Positions 10,792 to 19,964 of a stretch of 64,000 nt of DNA are shown here, one piece after another. A program made the translations under genes and the position numbers. The first letter of the stretch is position 1. Each line of letters begins with the position of its first letter. The stretch comes from Cadophora sp. MPI-SDFR-AT-0126 (taxonomy: Eukaryota > Ascomycota > Leotiomycetes > Helotiales > Ploettnerulaceae). The notes under the pieces are model-generated. The model made no database searches. It was not told the DNA's origin and worked only from the letters and a program-made list of their open reading frames with translations. The DNA is taken from positions 620,001-684,000 of the forward strand of contig JAGMVK010000023.1 of the NCBI GenBank assembly GCA_020747065.1, given 5' to 3'.

Positions 10792-12303
10792 CTAGGAGTT
10801 TTGTGTAAGTGATGCTAGCTGAGAATGCGGGCCTAGCCTCTCTATCTTTAACGCAAATTTAATCACCGTTCTAACCACCGTCAAGTTTGGTTTCCACAGT
10901 TTCCACTTGTCCATCGGTCCATCAGGGCTCAACCCATCAGGATTTAAGCGAGAAGACCTCCTTCCTAACATGTATAACAGATCACTATAGCGTCCCTTCC
11001 CTTCCGTGATCATGTCTCCCCGCAGGTGTTGATATTATCGACAGTGGAAGAGGAAATGCCGCGTGTCTTCCCTCCCCTGACCGCATTCACATTGATCAGT
11101 CTCCGCTACGCCAATCTTCGCCAGGAAGCCGCGAAGCTTAGAGTGTCCAGTACGCAATTGGATCCTCCAAAAAAGTCTGCCAGTGGTGTCTCTTTTTGTC
11201 TCGGATAGCGTTGTGGAATCTGCGTCTCGCTGTTTTGACTTGGGCTTCCATATGAGGCTGGTAGTCCCCACTTCGATTGAAGTTTGTGTATCTATTACGG
11301 AGAGTGGTATACTCGTACCGTAGCATAGACAACTCTTCATCCCACCACGCCTTCATGTATGGAGACGGCCGGGTCTCAGGGGTATGTCTAGCAGCTACTT
11401 CGTGTACATGGCGAATAATTGTGTTGGTCTGGTGCTCCAGATCTTCGATAGTGTCAATGGTTGGGGTATGATCCGCATGCTCCTCCAAATCCTTACAGAC
11501 CGCCTCCCAGTTTATTTTCCGGAAGTTGAGCTTCGGCGGCTCCGCATTTCCTCTTCTGTGATCACTGAATGTCGACGCAATAGCCCAGTGGTCTGAACCA
11601 TGCTCGATATCATGAATCTGATATTTGAGTAGCTTATGGAATAGTCCGTCTGATGCTAGCGCCAGATCGATTGTCGTCTTATCCGGGCCGGCTTTGAATG
11701 TCTTGGTCCCCCTTGGTAGTATGCTATTCATACCGAGGTCGCCCATCCACTCCAGGATCGGGGTGCCTTCTCCCTGGCGATAGGACAAGGCGACTGAGTC
11801 GCCTCCCCATAGTTGGTCGTGTCTGTTAAAATCTCCTCCTATAAATAACTGCATGTCTACACCCTACTTTTCTTTTGCTTCTTCTCACGCTAATGTAATT
11901 AAACGTAATCTCTGGGTTAAATCACTAGTATTCTGTTTATGCGACGCTAATACGTCTCTTGGAATATACACTGAGACCACTAGGATCCTTTGCGTAGCAG
12001 TTCGTAGGAGCACTGCTACGATATCTGGGGATGGGATAGGGACCTGTTTAAATTCTGTTTTCTTGTTAACGTAAATAAGAGATCTGAATAAGTAGATAAC
12101 TGAGTTATCCCGAGTTAGTGACGGTCTGATAATGGTCTAGTGAGCGTGTTAGTGCACTACTAGCTCGCTATCTATATCTATAATATTAGGTTCTGTAATT
12201 ATTATTAGCTTAAAATCTTGTGTTAAGCTATTGTTAAGGATGCTTAGTTGTGCTTCTCTTCTCCTGCCCACGTTTACTTGTAATATTCTAATTAACTTAG
12301 ACA
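10792..12303 (-). pseudogene. LINE ORF2: endonuclease domain fused to C-terminal Zn region (RT deleted)
   Basis: Starts MSKLIRILQVNVGRRRE, the typical opening of an APE-type endonuclease. Conserved residues visible: LQVNVGR (Asn), ITEPNI (Glu), GGDFNRHD, TTIDLALAS and GSDHWAI (Asp-His). The helical region after the nuclease ends at KKRHHWQTFLEDP. The sequence then continues at about 11165 in another frame with LRTGHSKLRGFLAKIG and CECGQGREDTRHFLFHC, the C-terminal motif that normally follows RT and RNase H. A full ORF2 is over 1000 residues, so the whole RT block is gone. Several TAG/TAA codons also interrupt the N-terminal part (11860-12300). Confidence 0.8.
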
Positions 12304-13568
12304 TGCGGTACTGGCGTCGGGGTTTGTAGCTCCGCGTGTCGAATCAAGTTCGCTTTCTCTCTCTGATATACTAGGCATCCTAGGTCCGTAACTGCGTGAG
12401 CCTCTCCATAAGCTGAGCATTTCTTTTCCCTAGACGTGCACGAGTCAGTGCGATAATCACGCGAGTATTTGCCACAGGTCGTGTTATGCACGCATCTTGA
12501 TTAATAGTGGCCGTATTAGTTATAACTGTAGCATCTTACAGGTCTAGCTACCCGCTGAAATTCACCTGCAAATGTGATCTGGCCTCTAACCTTGACTAGC
12601 TAGTTGCTAATCATCCGCTGTGCCTCTTCCTTGCTTGCTAAAAACACTGCTATTGAACTGGTACACTTATTCCCTTTAGAAAGCTAAAATGCCTTTATAA
12701 TAGCGGTTGCTCTATTCTCTATGTAGAATCTCTCTGCGAAACTTTCTTTAATAGTGTAGCTATTATCGTTGACTACCGATACTTTTACTATATTATTTAT
12801 TTTAACCGGATGCTAATCCTCGCCTCTTATTCTTACCCCTTCGAATACCTAGTTGACCCACTTATTGTTTGCTCGAAGGAGTGCAGCCTCTTTCTCGGTG
12901 GAGGTGAGTACCCTTATATTCTGTCCTCGCACCTGGATTCCCACGACTTAGATATCCTTAAGGGCATTAGTTACGTGAATTAATGCCTTAATCCGCTTCT
13001 CCGTGTCGGATATATTATTAACAGTAATAACTGTTTTATCCTTTATCCTTCGTGTGTCGATAGTTATACCTAGGAGAATACTGCCTCTCAATTAGGTGTA
13101 AGAAGGCGCTGCTCCGGCCGCGTGCTAGCTAATTGAAGACGATGTATTAGTTGACTTCATAAGGACAGATGCGTAGGTTTACGGCGGCGGTCCGCTAGTC
13201 GACTCTTCTGATCCTGTGAGGACTAACGCGTACGATAGCGCTGGGGATTCGCCTATTGATCTAATTCTCGTAAAGCTGCCTGAGATCGATATCATATCTG
13301 CTAACTGTGCCCTGGTTTCTGCGAGTTAGGTTTTGACCTCCGCTAGTTCCTTAATTAACGTCTTTATATGTGTCTTTAGCTCTTCGTTGCTCGCCTTAAG
13401 TTCGTAGTTAACTGCTTGAAGTTCCCTATTCTGTGTTATTAACGTTCGCTGTTCCACCTTGAGCTCCTCTTGACCTGTTTTCAGTTCTGCAATCAGCTAG
13501 GCCACTTCCTCTAGCTATGTCCCTTTGCCTCCGTTTCGGCCGGTAAACTCGATGGCGCCACATCTCAT
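12297..13568 (-). pseudogene. LINE ORF1 with RIP-type stops
   Basis: From ATG 13568: an N-terminal Glu/Lys coiled coil (QEELKVEQRTLITQNRELQ), a gag core, and CCHC knuckles near the end (CGKYSRDYRTDSC, CSAYGEAHAVTDLGC). The frame holds more than a dozen TAG/TAA codons, mostly where Gln is expected. In the first knuckle the family pattern C-x2-C-N-Q-Y-G-H-x-Q-S-R-C has stops at both Gln positions. CAG/CAA to TAG/TAA is C-to-T at CpA, the RIP signature. Not functional. Confidence 0.75.
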
Positions 13569-13805
13569 CTGTGAACTCGGTATCATTACTACCAACCTGT
13601 TAGTTGCTGACAGCTATTTGGATTGGAGCTACTTACATGCGCCCCACGGCCTCTGGGCTTCCAAGGAGGAGGATGCCGAGCGCTATACAGCTTGAGAGAG
13701 TCATAAGCCGCTTTCCAAGATGTTTTTGCTTGTGAAAAAGGTTTCTTCGTCTCTGCTTCTCAGCCCGATATACCGATTTACTTCTTCCAAATCTCGGCTT
13801 TCTCC

Positions 13806-14004
13806 CTAATCCTCGACTTCATAGTCGGCCTGACAGCATCTGCTAGCAATTTCTTTATCCTTTAGTTCATTTTGTTTACGATTACAATATGCATAACCGC
13901 GATGTTTAAAACAGTGAGTACTATTTTCCCAAATTTTGATGCAATAACTAAACTGTCCAAATTCCTTGTTAGTTCCACGCTTATGTATCATAGGTACATG
14001 ATTC
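13806..14004 (-). CDS. Possible small cysteine-rich protein, last exon
   Basis: A minus-strand exon candidate beginning after a TTTCTGTTTTAG acceptor (14005) and ending in TAG at 13806. It encodes about 65 residues with five Cys, including a terminal CC pair (FSY-C, STH-C, YAY-C, SR-CC). An upstream stretch near 14100-14165 also reads with two Cys (DDCWSWNQYCG), but I could not join it with confidence and no signal peptide was placed. The composition would fit a small secreted protein or the tail of one; equally it may be chance. Confidence 0.25.
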
Positions 14005-14209
14005 CTAAAACAGAAATAAAACAATACTGAACTCTGTTTCAATAATTCGGATAGACCTTACTAGCACTTTAGATTATCCCCATGATCGTCATTGCAGAAG
14101 AGAATGTCCTATCATTGATCCGCAATATTGATTCCACGACCAACAGTCATCTTCATGCATATTTGTCTCATAGAGATAGGTCCATACCCACCACCCTTCC
14201 AAGCTGAGA

Positions 14210-14792
14210 CTATGGAGACTCCATCGCCCAGGTCTCGATGATGGCATATCCATTACCCGGTCTCAATATTCCAACTCCCGCGACGGTGTTCAACCAGGTG
14301 TAGTTGGCGTTTCCGGTCTCAAATTTGATGGCCAGATGAAAAACGTCCCCTCGCTGCGTTCCGCTTGTCTGGAGGTATAAATCGGCTCCGTCGTCCGTCC
14401 TGACGGCAGACCGCACGTCTGGGTAGAAGTTGCCGGACGTATCAGTTGTACCCCAATCCTCTCCCTGGATGATGGTTCCTAGAGAAAGTAAGTTCAGTCT
14501 ATTCACAGGAATACCATTTTTAATAATTGGAGCATCACTCGGTGCACGAGAGGATTGGAGATGACTTGGTATGGGGTCCATCAAACATACCCTTCAATTT
14601 TGGACCCGAGAACGTGCCGCCAACGACGCTGAAAAGGGTTCGACGGCCTTTTGGACCATCACCATAGTCGATGGTTCCCCCAAGAGTGACGTTCGAGGTG
14701 TAAAGGTATGTGAGTCCGGGGGCCTTTGGTTGTGGCTGAGCGAAGATTCCAGTAACCACTGAAAGAGCGAAGAGGATTTTATGCCCGATCAT
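14210..14792 (-). CDS. Secreted DUF3237-family protein
   Basis: Two exons, 14792-14591 and 14478-14210, give 156 residues across a 112-base intron (GTATGT donor, TTTCTCTAG acceptor). The start is the ATG in front of a clear signal peptide (MIGHKILFALSVVTGIFA); the frame is open further upstream but unsupported. DUF3237 beta-barrel marks follow: VTLGGTIDYGDGPKG, GGTFSGPKLKG across the splice, ADLYLQTSGTQRGD, KFETGNANYTWLN, and a terminal GYAIIETW. Length is normal for the family. Function of DUF3237 is not established; secretion is inferred from the signal peptide. The gene looks intact. Confidence 0.8.
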
Positions 14793-14867
14793 GTTTGCGG
14801 AGTGCTGGAGCGACAAAAATAATGGAACTTTTTGGTAGTGACTGAGAGCTGTTTCTCCCTGCCTCAA

Positions 14868-15453
14868 AAGAGGAAGCCATGAGTTTAAGTAGACAAGTTT
14901 CTCGGTGTGCTTCGGATGTATTACACCACGATCAACTGCCGTTCTTCGTTCCCGTCAATCCCGATTTTTGGCCAAAAAGATGTGACTATTATTAGGCTTG
15001 ATTGGAAATCATGGAATTAATACTACAATTTTCAGTAAGTTTTCTCCAAGCCTCAAATACCCAATTGTCCTAAACCTTCTTTTACATCGTCCTTCCTTCT
15101 AAAAAAATATTCTTAACCCCGACTTCTACGGACAATCCTCGTCACTATCATTCCGACCCCTTATTCATACTAGCAATTCATCCGAGAGTTTCATACCCCA
15201 GCGGGGGTGCTATAAACATAGGACTATGGTCTGTGCGGAGGCGCTTCCAAATTGCATGCTGCTTTAATAAACCTTTTCTAATGAGTCGCGGGAAGTAAAG
15301 GGGTCTGTCACTGTGTACAAAGTGACGGTGAGGGCATCTAGTAGACCAGCAAGAACATCGACCAGGAATAGAGATTATATTCGATGCACCATGTGCCGTA
15401 GCCTTGAACGACCCTACTGGTTGGCCTCTTGCATGGCGGCACCGAGGTGTGGT
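14868..15453. other. Interval without a supportable gene
   Basis: AT-rich upstream DNA of the DUF3237 gene followed by a stretch with one minus-strand open frame (15178-15474). That frame has no recognisable domain and overlaps the inverted-repeat element starting at 15454. Confidence 0.4.
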
Positions 15454-15641
15454 CATACTTCGTACATGGGACAAAGATCAAAGATTCTTCGTCTGTGCTC
15501 GATGGCCCAGTTTATACCAATTACAGAAGGAAACTTATGAAGCGGATTAGCTTATTGGTTTATCTACCTTACAAAGTGGAATCTCCCAGTGCTACGCACA
15601 GACGCCAAGTCTTTGATCTTTACCACATGAACCAAAGTATG
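15454..15641. repeat. MITE-like inverted-repeat element A, copy 1
   Basis: 188 bases with imperfect inverted ends of about 40 bases: left CATACTTCG then ACAAAGATCAAAGATTC then GTCTGTGC; the right end reversed reads CATACTTTGG then TAAAGATCAAAGACTTGG then GTCTGTGC. The body is homologous to 17171-17349 (shared AAGTGGAATC, ACGCACAGACGCCAAG). No coding capacity. Confidence 0.65.
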
Positions 15642-16171
15642 GGTTCGCTAGAAAAAGCTGCGGACTGGCACGATGCATGACAGCGGTGCCCTAGCATTTT
15701 CTCAGAGTCCGAAAACTCAAAATTAGCCAAAACCGTTAAGTCCCTTAAATCCAGGCAGAACATAGGCTTCAACCGAAATGATTTGTAATAATAACAAATT
15801 GGTTGTTTGGTAATCAATACTCGCCGTGGCTTGACCTGCGTCTCCATCTCCGAAAATCTATTTGAATGGCTATCAAAGGACATAGATACTAAGTAGGCTT
15901 TGAAAATTCAAAACACAGTTGCAGACTGGGGTACTCCCTTGTCCATTGCAGTCTGTTTGATTTGTGATCATTGACAGGATATGAGAGTGGAACATAGAAT
16001 TTGTAATTGTCTCGGCGTTTAAGAGTCAGGCAGTGAACAGTGGTTTCTTGAGCCTTGAGAAAATATAAGTTTTAACTGTCCTCTTTCAAAGTGAATGTGA
16101 GAACCATCTCAGTATCAGCGTTTTACCTTCAATTCATTTAACGAAAACCATTCATCCCCTCTAAGAATTCC

Positions 16172-16978
16172 ATGACACCAGCTTCCAAGATGACAGCCAA
16201 TATCGACACCATTTTGGTTCTCGGCGCTACATCTGGTATAGGTGCCGCATTTGCTCGCTATTTCCACTCCAAAGGAAAAAAGGTCATTGCCGCTGGGCGC
16301 CGTCTCGAGCGCCTTCAATCTCTTGCAAACGAGCTTCCAGGCCTGGAAATCTTTCAATTTGATGTCGAAAACATCTCATCCATTGAGTCTAAGTTCGCCG
16401 AACTCTTCAAAACCTACCCTGATCTCGACAGTGTGGTCGTCATGGCAGGGAAGATGGAAACCTTGCAATTGGCGGATCCTTCTACGTCAACTACTGCGTC
16501 GATTGTGTCAGAAATTACGACCAATTTCACTGCTCCTCTGGTCATTGCGAGGACTGTTATTCCGCACTTGTTGTCCCTTAAGCGTTCTTCGACCTTCGTC
16601 ACCGTGTCTTCTGCACTTGCGTATATTCCAGTCCGCGAATACCCTGTTTACAACGGCACCAAAGCAGGTATCCACAGTTTTACCGTGACTTTGCGAACGC
16701 AATTGGCTGGGACAAACGTCAAAGTTCTCGAACTCGTACCACCATATGTAGACACCGAACTTGATCTCAAAATCAGAGATGAGACCGTTAAATTGCAAGG
16801 CGGAAAGTCAGAGGCAAACACGCCAATGCCACTAGAGGACTATATGGACGCCACTATCGCCTCTTTAGAGAACGGGGAGGATGACAAGGAGATAGCAGTT
16901 GGGTTTTCCGCTTTTGGAGTTCAGGCTTGGAGGGGCGCATTCCAACCTTTCTTGTCCCAGTTTGGGTACACCGGGTGA
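16172..16978 (+). CDS. Short-chain dehydrogenase/reductase (classical SDR)
   Basis: Intronless 268-residue NAD(P)-dependent oxidoreductase. The cofactor loop is LGATSGIGAA near residue 18. A basic pair (GRRLER) after beta-2 favours NADPH. The second motif region is VVVMAG, the catalytic Ser lies in VSSALAY, and the active site is YNGTK (Tyr-x3-Lys). The substrate loop LELVPPYVDTEL resembles DltE/SDR_c5-type enzymes. Start: first ATG at 16172; a second in-frame ATG lies 18 bases on. Length is normal and no lesion is seen, so it is probably functional. The aldo-keto reductase lies 1.2 kb downstream on the same strand, separated by MITE-like repeats. Substrate unknown. Confidence 0.88.
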   Translation: MTPASKMTANIDTILVLGATSGIGAAFARYFHSKGKKVIAAGRRLERLQSLANELPGLEIFQFDVENISSIESKFAELFKTYPDLDSVVVMAGKMETLQLADPSTSTTASIVSEITTNFTAPLVIARTVIPHLLSLKRSSTFVTVSSALAYIPVREYPVYNGTKAGIHSFTVTLRTQLAGTNVKVLELVPPYVDTELDLKIRDETVKLQGGKSEANTPMPLEDYMDATIASLENGEDDKEIAVGFSAFGVQAWRGAFQPFLSQFGYTG

Positions 16979-17170
16979 TGGCCTAGGATATCTCAAGTCA
17001 GTTGAGTTCAGAAGAGCTTTAATATGACAATTTCAATATATTGCCGTCCATTGGCAGAAACAGTCCGATAATCTGACCCTTTATTCCTTCAAACCCGGAG
17101 TCCACCACCTAACGTCTATCATCTCATTCCACTGACCGCTCGGATAAGTGTCTGCCTGTGCCGTGACCTA

Positions 17171-17349
17171 CTTCGTACAGGAGGCAAAGATCAAAGATCT
17201 GATATCTGTGCTAAATGACCCATATTTTACTTGCTACAGATGAGAAAGAGTAAACCGGATTGGTTCATTGGTTAACGCCCCATGTGAAGTGGAATCCTCG
17301 AGTAGTACGCACAGACGCCAAGTCTTTGATCTTTACCACATGTACGGAA
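17171..17349. repeat. MITE-like inverted-repeat element A, copy 2
   Basis: About 179 bases with ends CTTCGTACAGGAGGCAAAG and, reversed, CTTCCGTACATGTGGTAAAG. The inner parts share GATCAAAGA and TCTGTGC with copy 1 at 15454-15641, and the whole body aligns with it. Its right end overlaps element B. Confidence 0.65.
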
Positions 17350-17524
17350 GGGGGTTTCAAGTGGGTCTCGCCCTCCTTGTAAGGCAGTACGGCTATTCTT
17401 CCAATCAACAATCTAGAATTCTAGAATATTGGACGTCGAATACTCTGATTCTCCCCACAAATTTCTATAAGTAGCGAAAGAAAATACCAGGCTGGACGAG
17501 ACCCACTTGAAACCCCATTCCGTA
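17343..17524. repeat. MITE-like inverted-repeat element B
   Basis: 182 bases bounded by TACGGAAGGGGGTTTCAAGT...GGGTCTCG and its near-perfect reverse complement CGAGACCC...ACTTGAAACCCCATTCCGTA, about 33-base inverted ends. It abuts element A copy 2. A partial copy of the left half recurs at 17787-17880. No coding capacity. Confidence 0.65.
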
Positions 17525-17786
17525 CCGCATCGCCCTGAGTCTCTGAGCTTGAAGGTTACCTAGGTTTTCTGGGAGGTTCTGCGCCACATACTTCATGTTC
17601 AGGTCTACCGTACTCTCCTCGTCGCCCCCCTCGAGAAGCAACAGGGGCACGGCACCGTTCGAGGGACCACGGGATGAACCCTGCTGGAAGTCTCTTGGGC
17701 GGATCTATACGCTTTCGTACGTTACGTACAAAGTAGTAGAGCTGCATAACAGGGGTGTTATCTTGATCATTGAAAATAATGCGGTG

Positions 17787-17880
17787 GTTGAAAGTGGGTC
17801 TCGCTCTCCATTGCAAGGCAAGGACGGCTATTCTTCCAATCAATAATTTAGAATTCTATAAATGTCTCCATAAATTTCCT
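17787..17880 (+). repeat. Partial copy of element B
   Basis: Left half of element B repeated (TGAAAGTGGGTCTCGC, then CGGCTATTCTTCCAATCAA, then TTAGAATTCTA), in the same orientation as 17354-17445, with scattered substitutions. The right half was not found nearby. Confidence 0.5.
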
Positions 17881-18163
17881 TAAATGTTAAAGCGCAATAC
17901 ATGGGGGTGGAGAGACTCTCCTTCCGTTCCGACCGTGTTCGCGTATCTAATCGCTCAGCTCTACTTTGACAAATGCCAAGTTCATTAAATCCGACCCTCC
18001 GAAGTAAATTCCAATGGACTTTACAAGTATGGCCGGCCTGAACACGGAGGATGGTTGTCCACGAACTTACTTCGTATATAAGTATTAGCATGGCCCAGAC
18101 ACAAGAGTCAACCGCACTACCTTCGTGATTGTTGATACCGTTCGTACAGGAGCCGAAGTCAAG

Positions 18164-19295
18164 ATGCCACCTCTACTCCCCACCCGCAAACTCGGAAAGA
18201 ATGGTCCCCAAGTCCCGGCTCTTGGATTCGGACTCATGGGTTTGTCCGTCGGTTACGGCAAAGCTGAATCGGATGAGCCACGTTTCAAAGTTCTTGATCG
18301 TGCCTTCGAACTAGGCGAAACTTTCTGGGATTCCTCAGATATCTACGGAGATAGCGAAGAGCTCGTGGGAAAATGGTTCGCAAAAAATCCAGACAAGCGC
18401 AAGGATATCTTCTTGGCCACGAAATTTGCTGTCGTACACATGGGGGATAAGCCAGGACCAATGATCGATTCAAGTCCCGAATATGTGAAAGAAGCCTGCG
18501 AAAAGAGTCTCAAACGACTTGGCGTGGATACGATTGATCTATACTACTGCCACCGAGTCGACGGGAAGACACCGATTGAGCTGACCGTTCAAGCCATGGC
18601 CGAGCTCAAGAAGTAAGCCTCAACTCGATTCCTCGACATGATTGGCACTAATATTGTACAGGGAGGGAAAGGTCAAGTATCTCGGGCTTAGCGAAATTTC
18701 ATCGAAGACACTTCGTCGAGCCTGTAAGGTTGCCCATATCGATGCTGTGCAGATCGAATACTCTCCTTTCAGCACCGACATCGAGAGCCCTGAAATAGAT
18801 TTGTTAAAGACCTGTCGTGAACTTGGAGTCGCCATCGTCGCGTATTCTCCTCTTGGCCGGTAAGTCGTGCTATTTGCCTGAACCGCCTCACTCTAATGGC
18901 TTAATAGTGGAATGCTCACAGGCGTCTACAAGTCAACAGCTGATTTTGGAGAGGGCGACTTCCGTGCCTACGCTCCTCGTTTCTCTCCTGAAAACTTCAA
19001 AGAGAATCTTAAGCTCGTCGACGGCATTGAAACACTTGCTAAGAAGAAGAACGGGACTGCTGGTCAGCTAACTCTGGCGTGGTTACTAGCTCAGGGAAAT
19101 GATATCTTCCCTATTCCGGGCACCAAGAAGATCAAGTACTTGGAGGAAAATTTGGGTGCTTTGAAGTTGGAGCTAAGTAAGGAAGAGGAAGCTGAGATCA
19201 GAAAACTGGTCGATGCTGCTGAAGTTCACGGGGGCCGATATCCTGAAGCTATGAAAGATCAATGCTTTGCGGATACACCCGCCCTAAATGCATAG
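18164..19295 (+). CDS. Aldo-keto reductase (YakC/AKR13-like)
   Basis: NADPH-dependent carbonyl reductase, TIM barrel. Three exons: 18164-18612, 18662-18859 and 18908-19295, with introns of 49 and 48 bases (GTAAGC...TACAG and GTAAGT...AATAG), give 344 residues. Family marks: [16 protein letters not shown] at the N-terminus; the catalytic tetrad in [12 protein letters not shown] (Asp, Tyr), LATKF (Lys) and LYYCHRVD (His); then [29 protein letters not shown], and the cofactor motif [13 protein letters not shown]. Length is typical and all joins keep frame. The start is the ATG at 18164 (AAGATGCC); an upstream in-frame codon at 18125 is not an ATG. Probably functional. Confidence 0.9.
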
Positions 19296-19426
19296 GCTAG
19301 ATCTGGCAGTCCAATATGTTGGGGATACACTCAAGTTTGAGTACCTTCCCTATCGCAAGTACCTAGCAAAGGAAAATTAGGCTTCCATCATATGTACAAG
19401 GGATTCAACTGACCTCAACTTTCAGT

Positions 19427-19650
19427 ATGATGTATGATCAACAGTGCAGAAAAGACGATCGAAGGAGATATCTGCAAAGCTTTTGTGGCGGCGGGCACAA
19501 TCTCAAAAGCGAACGCAGACGACCCCAAGAAATCTTCTCTTGTCCGATGTGCCAGGACCGACAAGGGCGTACATGCCGCAGGCAATGTTATTTCGCTGAA
19601 GCTCATTGTCGAAGAGGGGAAAGACACGAGCGAGAGCTCGTGGAGGCTGG
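19427..19650 (+). pseudogene. tRNA pseudouridine synthase (Pus1/TruA) fragment
   Basis: About 70 residues with the Pus1 N-terminal block: EKTIEGDICKAFVAAG, then ADDPKKSSL, RCARTDKGVHAAGN (including the catalytic Asp of the RTDKGVHA motif) and VISLKLIVE. A complete Pus1 is about 450-600 residues. Recognisable sequence begins at about 19427 and ends near 19640 with no continuation, so this is an isolated internal fragment, not a gene. Confidence 0.75.
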
Positions 19651-19964
19651 CCAACACAAAGGCGGTAGCGTGAGGCGACCTCACGATAGCCACAGAGAGC
19701 CTCCACCAGCTTGGCGGACTCAATCCAGCGGTTGACAGCGTCCTGTGGAGTGACATCCGTGATGTCCTGATGAAATACTCAGGCTATGATCATGGAGCGA
19801 ATACCTCAACCTACAGTAGAGCACGCGATATTGAAATTGAACAATGAGATTACATTTGCGCGCCTAATGAAATCAAAACAAGAAAGAAAGTAGCTAAACT
19901 GTCCTGCACGATTCGGCTCTCGTACTGTCCCTCAAAGTCATGGTAACCAAGAACAAACGGCAAT

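Larger units (their letters stand above)
10607..13570 (-). mobile_element. Tad1-type LINE relic B with internal deletion
   Basis: Minus-strand non-LTR retrotransposon. ORF1 (13568 to about 12297) overlaps the start of ORF2 (ATG about 12303). ORF2 runs through the endonuclease domain and then jumps at about 11165 directly to the C-terminal Cys/His region, ending near 10795. A 3' untranslated stretch and a perfect (CAT)8 tail (10607-10630 on the plus strand) complete the element. Reverse transcriptase is missing. Many in-frame stops replace Gln codons, indicating RIP. I could not find a target duplication. Confidence 0.8.

Noticed and set aside
19640..19760. Minus-strand protein-like stretch (AVNRWIESAKLVEALCGYRE)
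   Set aside because: Short, no start, no splice sites and no family recognised; could be chance within the Pus1 fragment flank.
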